Shown one piece after another: positions 34,401-42,490 of a stretch of DNA of 64,000 nt. The notes under the pieces were generated by a model. It searched no databases. It saw only the letters and a list, made by a program, of their open reading frames with translations, and had not been told where the DNA came from. The position numbers and the translations under genes are program-made. The stretch lies in assembly GCA_003216375.1 (NCBI GenBank), contig QCIZ01000007.1:24065-88064 (forward strand). Direction: 5' to 3'. Each line of letters begins with the position of its first letter. The stretch's first letter is position 1. This DNA is from Prochlorococcus sp. AG-402-O21 (GTDB taxonomy: Bacteria; Cyanobacteriota; Cyanobacteriia; PCC-6307; Cyanobiaceae).

Positions 34401-34619
34401 ATGCCTTTCGCGCTTATTTCTGGAACTGGTAATTGGGTTCCTTCTCATTCCCTTCTTTACATTGTTTTGATCGTAGGGGCGCTCCTTACAGCTGGAGTCG
34501 CTATGTCAGCTTTTTCATTTTACGAAGATTATTATTGGGGGGATGAGGATTTTAGAGATCAGCTTAGGTTTCATCCTTCAAATAGGAATTCATCCAATCA
34601 AAAGACTAGAAAGGTCTAA
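34401..34619 (+). CDS. Small one-helix protein
   Basis: 72 residues: helix LLYIVLIVGALLTAGVAMSA, then an acidic YYWGDEDFRDQL segment and a basic end. Function unknown. Confidence 0.55.
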   Translation: MPFALISGTGNWVPSHSLLYIVLIVGALLTAGVAMSAFSFYEDYYWGDEDFRDQLRFHPSNRNSSNQKTRKV

Positions 34620-34679
34620 ACAGGATTTAAAAATACAAGTAGACGTTCATATTCCTCAGTCCTTTGCCATGATGGATAA

Positions 34680-34865
34680 ATGAGTTTCGCTGATAACTGG
34701 GCAAGGGTTTTTGTTGTGATTACGTTTCTGACTTTTGGAGAAGCTCAAATTATTGGTGGAATCGTTCCGAACCTTATTGCTTTTAGCTTGTTTCTTGGAG
34801 CGATTGGATATTTTGCTTTAACTGGGAAAATGGCTAAGATGTTTGGCTGGAAAAACAAGAAATAA
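34680..34865 (+). CDS. Small two-helix protein
   Basis: 61 residues: VFVVITFLTFGEAQIIGGIV and LIAFSLFLGAIGYFALTG, with a Lys-rich end. Function unknown. Confidence 0.55.
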   Translation: MSFADNWARVFVVITFLTFGEAQIIGGIVPNLIAFSLFLGAIGYFALTGKMAKMFGWKNKK

Positions 34866-34868
34866 CAT

Positions 34869-34954
34869 ATATAGAAATTACGGCTGGAGTTAAAAATTGT
34901 GGGATTTATGGAGTGAGTCCTACTACTACAACTTGGCGTTGGTCTATTGATTAG
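34869..34954 (+). pseudogene. Helix-turn-helix relic, copy 1
   Basis: TATAGAAATTACGGCTGGAG encodes YRNYGWS. After a frame change the remainder reads IYGVSPTTTTWRWSID and stops. It matches the complete short HTH frame at 37929. Confidence 0.5.
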
Positions 34955-35049
34955 TAACGAGCGTAAAGATCAAACAGAATCCCACCAATAAACTCACCTA
35001 GTCCGAACCATGACTTCTTCTTTGTTTGTGCTTGAGTAGATGTGGTCAT
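34951..35049 (-). CDS. 32-residue peptide
   Basis: A polar Thr/Lys start and a short hydrophobic end (FGLGEFIGGILFDLYARY). Its ATG overlaps the stop of the upstream gene. Confidence 0.5.
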   Translation of the reverse strand: MTTSTQAQTKKKSWFGLGEFIGGILFDLYARY

Positions 35050-35156
35050 TACATACATTGGCGAAGTCTATTAACAAGGATTGTTGAAAAGCCAATAAAC
35101 AATCCAGCAGGTATGGCCAAGCTTGCAATAATTGTTGCTTCGTTGATTCCGTACAT
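35049..35156 (-). CDS. 35-residue one-helix protein
   Basis: ATIIASLAIPAGLFIGFSTI is a clear helix. Size and form resemble small photosystem subunits, but no named subunit matches. Coupled to the gene at 34951. Confidence 0.5.
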   Translation of the reverse strand: MYGINEATIIASLAIPAGLFIGFSTILVNRLRQCM

Positions 35157-35161
35157 AATTT

Positions 35162-35293
35162 TCAAGCGTTGGCGTTAGCTTTGTTTAGTCGTAGTTTTAA
35201 ATAAAAATTGTTTAATGGCTCCTTTATGGAAAGTATTTTTCCGTAGAACTCTTCGCAATGTTGGAGTAACGGCTTGAAAGGATTCATGTCCAT
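35162..35293 (-). CDS. Possible 43-residue protein
   Basis: Soluble and basic, ending in LRLNKANANA. It lies between the RNA-like element and the two coupled genes. Weak coding evidence. Confidence 0.3.
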   Translation of the reverse strand: MDMNPFKPLLQHCEEFYGKILSIKEPLNNFYLKLRLNKANANA

Positions 35294-35324
35294 TTTTTTA
35301 GTCCTAAACGATTACTGAAGAAGA

Positions 35325-35539
35325 AAACCCCCACGTTGGAGGGTTAACTAATGGTTTTGATTACAAAAAAAGTACAGCCCTAATGAACTTTTAATGAATT
35401 AGCGAAGGGAGGACTGGGATTTCGACGACCGTCCCCCGCTCTAGCTTGATGATGCTTCTGTATCACGCCATCAATATGAATTTAGTTTAAAAGTGATTTA
35501 TTGAGTCCTGATGTTCGGTTTAGGTAGGGCTATCCAACC
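35325..35539 (-). ncRNA. Putative structured RNA, copy 2
   Basis: Same order as at 30108-30371 on the minus strand: shared box (35516-35539), TGATGGCGT hairpin, the GGGGGACGGTCGTCG core, GTTCATTAGG, and a terminator (about 35327-35345). In the core stem one G-T pair of copy 1 is G-C here. Downstream on the same strand are tiny genes. Confidence 0.5.
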
Positions 35540-35634
35540 TTTTCTTTAGTTCATGGCCTTCTCAACATCTTCCTCTTTAAAGAACAACCTTATTTTAAAA
35601 ACTGTGGTGTAATAAATTTTTCTAATTTTAATTG

Positions 35635-35937
35635 ATGCAAACTTACGTAGTTCATTGGCAGTTTCCTAATCAAGAAGCACATATAAAAGGCTGTGATGCA
35701 TTTGCTGAATATCTTGAAGGTGGTGCTGAGTATGACAAATTTGAAGGTTTTGAGGTCGTTCTTAGAGTTGTAAATCCTGAGGGTGCGAACGGATGGGAAA
35801 TCGTTAAAGCCTCAGATCACAAAGCCGTTTGGAAATCTTGTCATCCTTGGTGTGCTGGATTTGGAGTTGATATTGAAGTGATTCCAGTACTTACAGATAG
35901 TGAGTTTCTAGAGGTTCACAACGAGATCAAGTCGTAA
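35635..35937 (+). CDS. DUF3303-like small protein
   Basis: 100 residues starting QTYVVHWQFPNQEAHIKG. The paralogue at 37260 is similar in length and order (FEGFEVVLRVVNPEG here, FDGFELISRVHAPQ there). Ferredoxin-like alpha/beta pattern as in DUF3303. Role unknown. Confidence 0.65.
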   Translation: MQTYVVHWQFPNQEAHIKGCDAFAEYLEGGAEYDKFEGFEVVLRVVNPEGANGWEIVKASDHKAVWKSCHPWCAGFGVDIEVIPVLTDSEFLEVHNEIKS

Positions 35938-35959
35938 AACTTTCTTGCCAAATAAAAAT

Positions 35960-35975
35960 GGGGGCCAATGCCCCC
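35960..35975. terminator. Hairpin between convergent genes
   Basis: GGGGGC/GCCCCC with an AATG-type loop. On the minus strand it is followed by ATTTTTATTT. Confidence 0.5.
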
Positions 35976-35994
35976 AAGTAAATCGACTGTCGAC

Positions 35995-36147
35995 CTAGTA
36001 AGTATTTAAGTCGAATTTTGATTCAGTAGCCTTAACTGGAATTGGATTATTTGCTAAAGAATCATCTCCTGAGGAGGCTTGAAAAATAACTCCAGCTCCA
36101 CCTATCAATAAAACTGCGAACATGATTGCGTGATATGCAGTAAACAT
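35995..36147 (-). CDS. 50-residue one-helix protein
   Basis: Helix HAIMFAVLLIGGAGVIF at the N-terminus and a polar tail. Last gene of the minus-strand small-protein cluster under the shared box at 36734. Function unknown. Confidence 0.55.
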   Translation of the reverse strand: MFTAYHAIMFAVLLIGGAGVIFQASSGDDSLANNPIPVKATESKFDLNTY

Positions 36148-36185
36148 TTTCTAAAACCTATACTTATAAAAATCTAATCAGTTGA

Positions 36186-36270
36186 GATATAGCAGTGATG
36201 TAGTAAAAAGCGAATGTTTCTGGGGTGTTTCTGCTACTACTGCCAGGAGTGGTCAGTGGCTTAAAAATTA
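36186..36270 (+). pseudogene. Helix-turn-helix relic, copy 2
   Basis: Encodes YSSDVVKSECFWGVSATTAR and then GQWLKN to a stop. It aligns with SWRKIAQIYGVSPTTV of the frame at 37929. No start codon. Confidence 0.45.
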
Positions 36271-36399
36271 GAGTTTCACCAAGTAGGAAACAAACCAAGC
36301 GGCAAAAATAATTTTTCCAAAAATTAGATATGGAACGAACTTAAAAGCCTTCTTTTCGAATGCTGCTTTGTCAAATGCTGGTTTATCAGTTGAAGTCAT
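36268..36399 (-). CDS. 43-residue one-helix protein
   Basis: A polar Lys/Phe-rich start and a helix (YLIFGKIIFAAWFVSYLV). Overlaps the upstream gene by 14 bases. Confidence 0.6.
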   Translation of the reverse strand: MTSTDKPAFDKAAFEKKAFKFVPYLIFGKIIFAAWFVSYLVKL

Positions 36400-36520
36400 G
36401 AGAAAGAAGCAACTGAATTTCTAGCGGGGTTAAATCACTATTTTCTATTCCCCAAAGTTCTCCCTTGTCTGAAGCTTCAAGAATGGATTCGTAAAAATCA
36501 GGTGAAAAATTTTTAGGCAT
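36386..36520 (-). CDS. 44-residue protein of the ASxxGxLWG family
   Basis: YESILEASDKGELWGIENSD matches the 26-residue peptide at 4261. Soluble. Second gene of this unit. The conserved LWG motif suggests a binding role. Confidence 0.6.
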   Translation of the reverse strand: MPKNFSPDFYESILEASDKGELWGIENSDLTPLEIQLLLSHDFN

Positions 36521-36528
36521 TATGCAAA

Positions 36529-36639
36529 TTAAACTATTACAGAAGTAGCAACATCAATGGACCCTGATGCAAGGATTAGCGCAGGGATACAAAAAAGAGC
36601 TAGAAATTTAGCTGCTGAAGAATTATTGATTGAAGTCAT
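36529..36639 (-). CDS. 36-residue one-helix protein
   Basis: KFLALFCIPALILASGSIDV. Same length and plan as the 36-residue protein at 27109 (KLIVLWNLPALLLLAGAYEI). First gene after the shared box, as at 27109. Confidence 0.65.
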   Translation of the reverse strand: MTSINNSSAAKFLALFCIPALILASGSIDVATSVIV

Positions 36640-36733
36640 GGCGGTAAAGGGTGAAGGTTTTCGGCTAAACAAGGATTAAAAATTCCAATCGCCGTTGTTC
36701 TAAGATAAAAATCATCTTTCTACTACCGTTGTT

Positions 36734-36762
36734 CGGTTTAGGTAGGGCTAACCAGATCGGGC
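36734..36762 (-). promoter_or_regulatory. Shared small-gene box, copy 4
   Basis: Minus strand: GCCCGATCTGG followed by TTAGCCCTACCTAAACCG. It lies 95 bases before the gene starting at 36639, a distance like that of copy 1 to its operon. Confidence 0.6.
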
Positions 36763-36922
36763 GTTAAAAGGGAGTTTTACTGATGACTATCTAAGAAACC
36801 GTACTTGAAGATCATTTCAGTTGTTCTCATTAACTTGTTAGGTTGATTATACGTTCGCTCCATCTTTGTGGGGTGCATCAAATGGAAGTAGGGAACGGGA
36901 TTTCCAGTAATTTAAAAAAGCC

Positions 36923-37087
36923 ATGAACAACCTAGTTCTAACGAAAAAGCGCATCAAAAAGTTAGAGCGGCTTCACGCTGCTCAACTTACAACATTTAAG
37001 AAGGGAGTATTTACTTCTTACAAACCTTCAGTTTTTGAAGAAAGACAAAATCAAGCTCGTAATGAGGTCGCAGCGAAAGTTTCTTGA
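36923..37087 (+). CDS. 54-residue basic protein
   Basis: Strongly basic (LTKKRIKKLERLHAAQ), probably helical, no membrane segment. Followed by a terminator. Confidence 0.55.
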   Translation: MNNLVLTKKRIKKLERLHAAQLTTFKKGVFTSYKPSVFEERQNQARNEVAAKVS

Positions 37088-37130
37088 TCAAGGATTGAAT
37101 CCTTAACAGCCGATCGTTATCGGAAACAGA

Positions 37131-37155
37131 GGGCTGACTTAGGTCAGCCCTTTTT
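37131..37155 (+). terminator. Rho-independent terminator
   Basis: GGGCTGAC/GTCAGCCC around TTAG, then TTTTT. An almost identical unit is at 37640. Confidence 0.8.
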
Positions 37156-37259
37156 ATTCAATAGAGCTGACAAGATGTTTAGTCCCACACGTTGATTCCA
37201 TTTGATACATCGAAATTGGAAGGAGTATGTAATCCTTTAATTTCAGTTTTCTAAATTTG

Positions 37260-37580
37260 ATGGCTTACTACCACGTCCACGGTTTAATTCCTGACACGCT
37301 TGCTCAATCAGAGGGTTATCAATTATTTGAGCAATATATTGCCAATGGAGCACCAAAAGATAACTTCGATGGCTTTGAACTAATCAGTAGAGTTCATGCT
37401 CCACAAACAGGGGAAGTATTTGTTACCTGCAAGGCTGAGAACCATTTAAAGGTGGCCGAACATTTTGCTATTTGGAGAGCAAAATTTGGTGTTGAGTGGG
37501 ACGTTAAGCCAGTTTTTAATGATGAAGAAGTTATCAAAAGGAATAAGCAAGTTGCTGAAGAAATAGCAGCTATGGGCTAA
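37260..37580 (+). CDS. DUF3303-like small protein
   Basis: 106 residues, AYYHVHGLIPDTLAQSEGYQ then FDGFELISRVHAP. Paralogue of the gene at 35635, about 1.6 kb away. Role unknown. Confidence 0.65.
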   Translation: MAYYHVHGLIPDTLAQSEGYQLFEQYIANGAPKDNFDGFELISRVHAPQTGEVFVTCKAENHLKVAEHFAIWRAKFGVEWDVKPVFNDEEVIKRNKQVAEEIAAMG

Positions 37581-37639
37581 TTCAGTATTAAGCAAATAAT
37601 TTATCTGAGGAGTATTTTTTAATACTTCAAAAATGAATT

Positions 37640-37667
37640 GGGCTGACTTAGGTCAGTCCTTTTTTAT
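37640..37667 (+). terminator. Rho-independent terminator
   Basis: GGCTGAC/GTCAGTC around TTAG, then TTTTTTATTTT. Duplicate of the terminator at 37131. Confidence 0.8.
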
Positions 37668-37679
37668 TTTCTAGCCAAG

Positions 37680-37880
37680 TCAACTATTTAGTTCGAAACC
37701 CCATATTAGAAAAATCAAGCCTAAAGCCATAGTCACAATTGGAGCATAAGGATATCGACTCATTTGGTATTTGGTAGGCCAAGGTGACCAAGAGAAAAGC
37801 CTTTCTTCTCTACTTACCTTTTTCTGTTTTGAAGCTTTTGGAGGTAATCCAAGTTCTTTTCTTCTCTTTGCTTCTCCCAT
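37680..37880 (-). CDS. DUF2839-like small membrane protein
   Basis: 66 residues. MGEAKRRKELGLPP is the start typical of a cyanobacterial small-protein family (DUF2839, from memory). One C-terminal helix (APIVTMALGLIFLIWGF). Confidence 0.6.
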   Translation of the reverse strand: MGEAKRRKELGLPPKASKQKKVSREERLFSWSPWPTKYQMSRYPYAPIVTMALGLIFLIWGFELNS

Positions 37881-37928
37881 CGATTATTTGAATGAAACCA
37901 AAATAATAAGAGTTCCTCAATCAGATTG

Positions 37929-38021
37929 ATGAAAAAAGATTTAACAGATATAGGTTACAGCTGGAGTTGGAGAAAGATTGCACAAATCTATGGAGTAAGT
38001 CCTACGACAGTTGGAAGTTGA
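37929..38021 (+). CDS. 30-residue helix-turn-helix peptide
   Basis: A complete frame with ATG and stop: YSWSWRKIAQIYGVSPTTVG, a classical HTH (turn at YGVS). It is the best-preserved of five related sequences between 34.9 and 44.4 kb, the others lacking a start. It may be a truncated transposase or regulator end. Confidence 0.45.
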   Translation: MKKDLTDIGYSWSWRKIAQIYGVSPTTVGS

Positions 38022-38034
38022 AGTTTAATACTCA

Positions 38035-38634
38035 CTAACTGCTTAATTTGCCAGAAGCGTGCAGTTCAGCTAATTCTGAGTAACCACCAATAAATTCTTC
38101 ATCTATAAAAATTTGAGGAAAGCTCGAATAATTACTTCTTTTATGAAGAGAATTAAAATCATCATCATTTTCGATCACTTTTATTTCATGTGGTATTTGT
38201 AATGTTCTCAGCATCCGAAGAGCTCTCGAGGACCATGGACAATCTGGAAGTATAAATATTTCAACTGTTGGTTGATTAGTATTAACTTCTTTTTTATTTA
38301 TAGTTTCTTCAAGAAATCCTATTAATAAGTCAGCGCCTTTAAGTATTATCGTTCCCTCCTCTAGGTGACCGGCCCATACCTTGCATTCTCCATCTGAAAG
38401 GCTTATATGAAGATGACATTTGTTTGGTGATATTGTTCCATTTAAGGCTATTATTTCTAGATGATTCTCAACTGTAGTAACTTGTCCTTTCCCCGGACAT
38501 TGAAATTTAGCTATAGATAAATTACCTACCACACTCAAAACATATCCAAATTTATTCTCTTTCATCGCCAGAGCTTGAAGACTATTCAGAAGATCACTTC
38601 CAGATTCAAGTTGTAATGTCTTTGGATAAATCAA
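38035..38634 (-). CDS. PPC/DUF296 - glutaredoxin fusion
   Basis: 199 residues in two domains. Residues 1-112 match the PPC (DUF296) fold with HLEIIALNGTIS and HLHISLSDGECKVWAGHL. Residues 122-199 are glutaredoxin-like, with an active site CPWS (C132, no second Cys), then SSFPQIFIDEEFIGGYSEL, the TVP/glutathione region. A CPWS site suggests a monothiol type acting by glutathionylation or Fe-S transfer. The fusion is unusual. Confidence 0.8.
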   Translation of the reverse strand: MIYPKTLQLESGSDLLNSLQALAMKENKFGYVLSVVGNLSIAKFQCPGKGQVTTVENHLEIIALNGTISPNKCHLHISLSDGECKVWAGHLEEGTIILKGADLLIGFLEETINKKEVNTNQPTVEIFILPDCPWSSRALRMLRTLQIPHEIKVIENDDDFNSLHKRSNYSSFPQIFIDEEFIGGYSELAELHASGKLSS

Positions 38635-38782
38635 ATTTCAAGAATAATCCCAAAAAATATTATCCTCTTGTTTGGAAGTTTTTGAGTTTATGGAGTTTTT
38701 GTAAAAATATGATTGAAGCGATAAGAGTTTCATAAAACCTTTCTAGCAAATCTAGTTCATCTCATCTTCTTGCTGTAACCAA

Positions 38783-38842
38783 ATTGCCCCTGACATATGT
38801 GGTGTACGTCCTACTGCTGTTAGGAGGTGGTCAGTTCAGTAA
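38783..38842 (+). pseudogene. Helix-turn-helix relic, copy 4
   Basis: IAPDICGVRPTAVRRWSVQ to a stop. It aligns with IAQIYGVSPTTV at 37929. No start codon. Confidence 0.45.
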
Positions 38843-38879
38843 TAAGCCGATATTCTGCCAATGATCTTTAAAAATTCAA

Positions 38880-39260
38880 ATGAAGAAAACTGCGATTGTA
38901 GGTGTTGTTGCAGCGGCCATAGGGCTTGCTGTAGGTTCTCAACTTCCTAAATCTGGTACTGCGGGATATGCCGTAATTACAGGAACCACAAAAGATAGAG
39001 AAGCAGCTAAAGAGTATTTTCAAAACGTTAATCAATTCACTAAAGAATGTGGTTTTACAACCTTGGTATTAGATAGAAATACAGATATACGAGAAGGAAA
39101 TAAGAGAGGAGATGGTGGTCCTCTAACTGTTATTGCAAGACATCCAAAGGGTAAGGATGCAGTAATTAAATGCTACGAATCTGATGAATATCAAAGGCTA
39201 AAAGCAATACGAGCACCTCATACCAATTGGAATTTCCGACTAACAGAAGGAAAACTATAA
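38880..39260 (+). CDS. DUF1330-like protein with N-terminal anchor
   Basis: 126 residues: a hydrophobic N-terminus (IVGVVAAAIGLAVGSQL), then GYAVITGTTKDREAAKEYF and YESDEYQRLKAIR, the pattern of DUF1330 alpha/beta domains. Here it is probably exported or membrane-anchored, which is unusual for the family. Followed by a terminator shared with hupE. Confidence 0.7.
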   Translation: MKKTAIVGVVAAAIGLAVGSQLPKSGTAGYAVITGTTKDREAAKEYFQNVNQFTKECGFTTLVLDRNTDIREGNKRGDGGPLTVIARHPKGKDAVIKCYESDEYQRLKAIRAPHTNWNFRLTEGKL

Positions 39261-39264
39261 ATAA

Positions 39265-39290
39265 AAGGGGGCAGTTAGCCCCCTAAAAAA
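39265..39290. terminator. Bidirectional terminator
   Basis: AGGGGGC/GCCCCCT around AGTTA with A and T runs on both sides, between convergent genes. Confidence 0.75.
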
Positions 39291-39340
39291 TCGACTGTCA
39301 AACGAGCTTTTAGTTTACAAGCAACAATCATCTCCAAGAC

Positions 39341-39973
39341 TTAAGGGATTACAGCAACCCAAGAGAAAGCAAGTCCTATTCCTATCCAAATCCCTGCAAA
39401 TAAATTGCGACCATTCAATCCAAATTTATCAATAACTGATTGAGTAGATTGTGTGACCAGTAAAAGTAAGAATAGTTGTGCAAGAAGAAGTCCTAAAAAG
39501 TAACCAATCAACGGTGTGGGTTCTGCACCAACGATGGTGCTTCCAAGTAAGTAGCCATGTAATGAAAACATTGGCAAAAGCCATTTAGTGCTAACAAGAT
39601 TCAGAACAATTAAGCCCTCTACAGCCAAAGTTAGAGAGACAAGTCCTTCTGCCCAAGGAGCTACTAAATCAGGCAACGGCTGCAGTTGAACTAATGCACT
39701 TCCAGCTAATCCAAGAGCTAAAAGAGGGAAAATCCATTTAATAGATCTCTTTAATCCCACCAGTGCGATTCCTAACATAAAAAGCAAATGATCAGGTCCA
39801 AGCAATGGATGACCAATACCACTAAGGAGAGCCTGCCAACCTGAAAGATCAGTACTCTCTCCCATTCCAAAAGGATGATGAGCTAAAACTGTGCTAGAAA
39901 AAAAGGTAAGTAATAAAAATAATGGAGTTAAAACTGCAAGAGAAAACTTGCGCACCAAAAAGTGAAACCTCAT
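39341..39973 (-). CDS. hupE: HupE/UreJ family metal permease
   Basis: 210 residues. A signal-like start, then the HHPFG motif near residue 32 and GIGHPLLGPDHLLFMLGIAL, the HupE/UreJ signature (HxxxGxDH). About six helices. These proteins carry nickel or cobalt. A cobalamin riboswitch directly upstream points to cobalt uptake for (pseudo)cobalamin synthesis. Confidence 0.88.
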   Translation of the reverse strand: MRFHFLVRKFSLAVLTPLFLLLTFFSSTVLAHHPFGMGESTDLSGWQALLSGIGHPLLGPDHLLFMLGIALVGLKRSIKWIFPLLALGLAGSALVQLQPLPDLVAPWAEGLVSLTLAVEGLIVLNLVSTKWLLPMFSLHGYLLGSTIVGAEPTPLIGYFLGLLLAQLFLLLLVTQSTQSVIDKFGLNGRNLFAGIWIGIGLAFSWVAVIP

Positions 39974-39994
39974 AGGTCGATCCTCGTCGAGTTG

Positions 39995-40135
39995 TAGAGA
40001 AGGCGGGCATTCTGACTGGTATCGAAGAAGCTCGATACATCACAGTTGCGGGACAGCAGCGGATTCGCACCACTTTTCCCCATTACTTCCAATAGCTGAT
40101 CACTATTAGAACCTCATAAATAATTTAAAGCTCTA
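39995..40135 (-). promoter_or_regulatory. Cobalamin riboswitch
   Basis: On the minus strand the core reads GTGCGAATCCGCTGC, GTCCCGCAACTGTGA and, further on, AGTCAGAATGCCCGCC, which is the B12 box near 40004-40019. These are the conserved blocks of the cobalamin aptamer, in order. It ends about 20 bases before hupE. Expected action: cobalamin binding lowers hupE expression. The 5' boundary is approximate. Confidence 0.88.
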
Positions 40136-40260
40136 CACCGAAAAATAATAAGAAAGTAATATTCCAATCACTCCACCAACTAAAACCCTGTCTGCATGGC
40201 GTACTTACTTGTAATAAATAAATTATGGGCACTTTTTGGGTACCTTATAAATAGGCAATA

Positions 40261-40337
40261 AAAAGACAGGCTGGGAAACCTGTCTCTGACCGATCGGTGC
40301 GACAGGATTCGAAATCGCGACCTAGTGCTCCCAAAGG
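40261..40337 (-). repeat. tRNA-Pro 3' fragment with terminator (att-like), left copy
   Basis: Minus strand: TTTGGGA anticodon loop (anticodon UGG), GGTCGCGATTTCGAATC T-arm, and an acceptor end, followed by a GACAGG/CCTGTC terminator. The T-arm has mutations that break its stem, so it is not a working tRNA. About 45 bases are nearly identical to 57784-57832, in the same direction. Confidence 0.75.
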
Positions 40338-40347
40338 AACAACAAAG

Positions 40348-40476
40348 TTAATGATTAATAAACTGATGCACAATTAAGGAAATTAAAACACCTGTCCATA
40401 TTCCTTTGAACAGTGTTGGATAATCAGATTGGTTTATATCTTTATCAATTGTCATTTGACTTGGATCTTTATTCAT
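40348..40476 (-). CDS. 42-residue one-helix protein
   Basis: Polar start and C-terminal helix (FKGIWTGVLISLIVHQFI). Directly beside the tRNA fragment. Function unknown. Confidence 0.45.
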   Translation of the reverse strand: MNKDPSQMTIDKDINQSDYPTLFKGIWTGVLISLIVHQFINH

Positions 40477-40795
40477 ATTGAGAAATAGTTTTCTTTATTC
40501 ATTATTGATTTTACTTTAGTTTTTTATAAAAGAATGCTATTAATTAATACATTACTAAGTCTTGATTTATACGTTAACGAAAAAAAAATTAACGTCATTT
40601 AATTTTCCATACAAATTAAAAGTATTAAATCTGAAATTGAAATTTAAAGTAGAGATGAAAATTGTTTTGGTTACTATGCTTTTTGAAGAGGTTACGCCCT
40701 GGTGAGTATTTTGCTACATCTAAAAGCAATATTCGTTATGACGAGAACTATAGAAAAAAGTTATGAATAAATAACTTCGACTTATAGAAAATCAA
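40477..40795. other. Intergenic region
   Basis: No gene is supported. The ACTTCGAC element (40774-40781) lies just before the next start. Confidence 0.45.
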
Positions 40796-41062
40796 ATGAG
40801 TAATTTTAACGATTTTCAAAAAATGATAAAAGATCTAAATGATGAAAATTTATCAGAACTTTGTGAGAAATTTCTTACTAATCATGAGGATGCGATGAAT
40901 ATATTGTTTAAATATTGTAGTGATTTTGGATTAATATTTGATAGTCAAGAAATTAAAGATAATATGACAATAATGCATAAGAATGGCGACTTTGATAATA
41001 TTGTATGCTTTGGAATTGAATTATCAGAAAATCAATTATATAAGAAATTTCATCCTTCTTGA
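40796..41062 (+). CDS. Possible Nif11-like small protein
   Basis: 88 residues. ELCEKFLTNHEDAMNILFK followed by a GLIFDSQEI segment is like the Nif11 helix-loop-helix, but degenerate. There is no GG cleavage site and no Cys-rich core, so a peptide natural product is unlikely. Leader element ACTTCGAC precedes the start. Confidence 0.5.
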   Translation: MSNFNDFQKMIKDLNDENLSELCEKFLTNHEDAMNILFKYCSDFGLIFDSQEIKDNMTIMHKNGDFDNIVCFGIELSENQLYKKFHPS

Positions 41063-41078
41063 ATAGTTTTCGGGCATT

Positions 41079-41219
41079 CTAAAATGCTGATTTGCCTTTA
41101 CCTGATCTAAGAAGAAATAAAGTAGGCAATGCTAATAGAACTGTTACTGAAGTAATAAGTATTAGATTGATAGTCAACGAACTCACTCCTAGTTGAGAAG
41201 ATGATAATGCAAAAAACAT
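41079..41219 (-). CDS. 46-residue one-helix protein
   Basis: SLTINLILITSVTVLLALPT helix and a basic end (LLRSGKGKSAF). Recalls small photosystem subunits in plan, but no named one matches. ACTTCGAC lies 12 bases before the start. Confidence 0.5.
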   Translation of the reverse strand: MFFALSSSQLGVSSLTINLILITSVTVLLALPTLFLLRSGKGKSAF

Positions 41220-41332
41220 TGGATTTGAAGTCGAAGTTTATTTATTCTTAACTATATTCTTTTTAAATTTTTTTCTTGTAAAAGTTTGTAGCAATTATTC
41301 TCTATTTTTGATTTAGTTTTCATTATTCTGAT

Positions 41333-41617
41333 TTATGGTTTTGTATTGAGTTCACTTTGTATTTCTTTCTTTTTCTTTAGAGCTTCTTTTTCGATTTCTT
41401 TTTTTGCATCTGCTTCTTTTTCAGAAGCTATTTTTGCTGCTAATGCAACTGATTCTTCATGAGCTATCTTTTCCTCTAGTTGTCCTGTTGCTATCATCCA
41501 TTCATTCACACTGACTTCCTTACCTGCCGCTTCGCATTCTTTCTTAAATCTTAGGAAGGGAAACCAATGATGATTTGCTATCTCAGGGTTGCTTTCATTT
41601 AAACTATCTTCAGGCAT
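41333..41617 (-). CDS. Coiled-coil protein
   Basis: 94 residues. N-terminal NHHWFPFLRFKKECEAAG, then a long Ala/Glu/Lys helix to the end. Likely a soluble or oligomerising protein. Function unknown. Confidence 0.55.
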   Translation of the reverse strand: MPEDSLNESNPEIANHHWFPFLRFKKECEAAGKEVSVNEWMIATGQLEEKIAHEESVALAAKIASEKEADAKKEIEKEALKKKKEIQSELNTKP

Positions 41618-41845
41618 TTATTGGAGTTAAAGGTTTTCGAATTATCTATTATTTTTTGTATTGCATTTCGATTTATTTTACGAGATTAAAGTTCCTTTTA
41701 TACTTCAAACCTCCATGTGATTTTTTTACTTCAAAAAAGTAAAAATTTATTAATTTCTTTGAATAAATAGTGATGTTAGTTAGTTCCTTTTTGTATATGG
41801 ATTTTAATTTTTATCTTAATTTAGAAGGACTAAGAAACATTAGTT

Positions 41846-42070
41846 ATGGAATCTTCATTGGCTCTAGCAATTATCTTGACATTTGTCGGGATAATTATTT
41901 TCATATTAATTTCAAAAAATGATCTCGGAGTGACAACTTTAAAGAAAGATCCTGAGGCTCATACGACTCTGATCGGGTCAGTAGCAAAAGGCATTCCTGG
42001 AACTGATATCTTAGAGTCAGGCAAGGTGCAAATCACAAAAGATTCAACTGAAAATGCAGTTCACAACTAA
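41846..42070 (+). CDS. Small one-helix protein
   Basis: 74 residues: helix LALAIILTFVGIIIFILIS and a soluble tail. The next gene starts inside its last codons. Confidence 0.55.
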   Translation: MESSLALAIILTFVGIIIFILISKNDLGVTTLKKDPEAHTTLIGSVAKGIPGTDILESGKVQITKDSTENAVHN

Positions 42071-42284
42071 TGTAGATTCAAGTGAAGAAGTTATTTGGTC
42101 ATTGATTTTAAATAATTTGACCTCTAAATTATCAACTGAAGCTTCAGCTGCGACATCTAGTTTCTATCGAACTAAGGATGGTATTGAGTGCTCAGTCAGA
42201 AAAAAAAATGGAGATTTGATTGCTAATTGTTATTCCGAATCAGATCGCATGGGTAAACGCCGTTGGACTATCGATCTCAAGTGA
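42054..42284 (+). CDS. Small soluble protein
   Basis: 76 residues. SFYRTKDGIECSVRKKNGDL and RRWTIDLK suggest a small beta-sheet protein. Overlaps the previous gene by 17 bases, which supports coupling. Confidence 0.55.
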   Translation: MQFTTNVDSSEEVIWSLILNNLTSKLSTEASAATSSFYRTKDGIECSVRKKNGDLIANCYSESDRMGKRRWTIDLK

Positions 42285-42490
42285 TTTCATGAAACGATAG
42301 ACATTTATTTTGTAAATTAAATCCAATACTTTTTAATGGTTTCATGGCTTAAATTAATCCTTGTAGTAATTACTTGAGATACCTTGATGTAAATAAGAAA
42401 CAAGATTGTGTTTCATTTCTTCTAGACTGTCTTTAGGTATAGGAGCGAAAATGAAATACATATTTTCCAAGTCTGAGACAGTATATGTTC

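Noticed and set aside
40796..41062. Lanthipeptide precursor
   Set aside because: No double-glycine site or Cys/Ser/Thr-rich core, and no modifying enzyme nearby.
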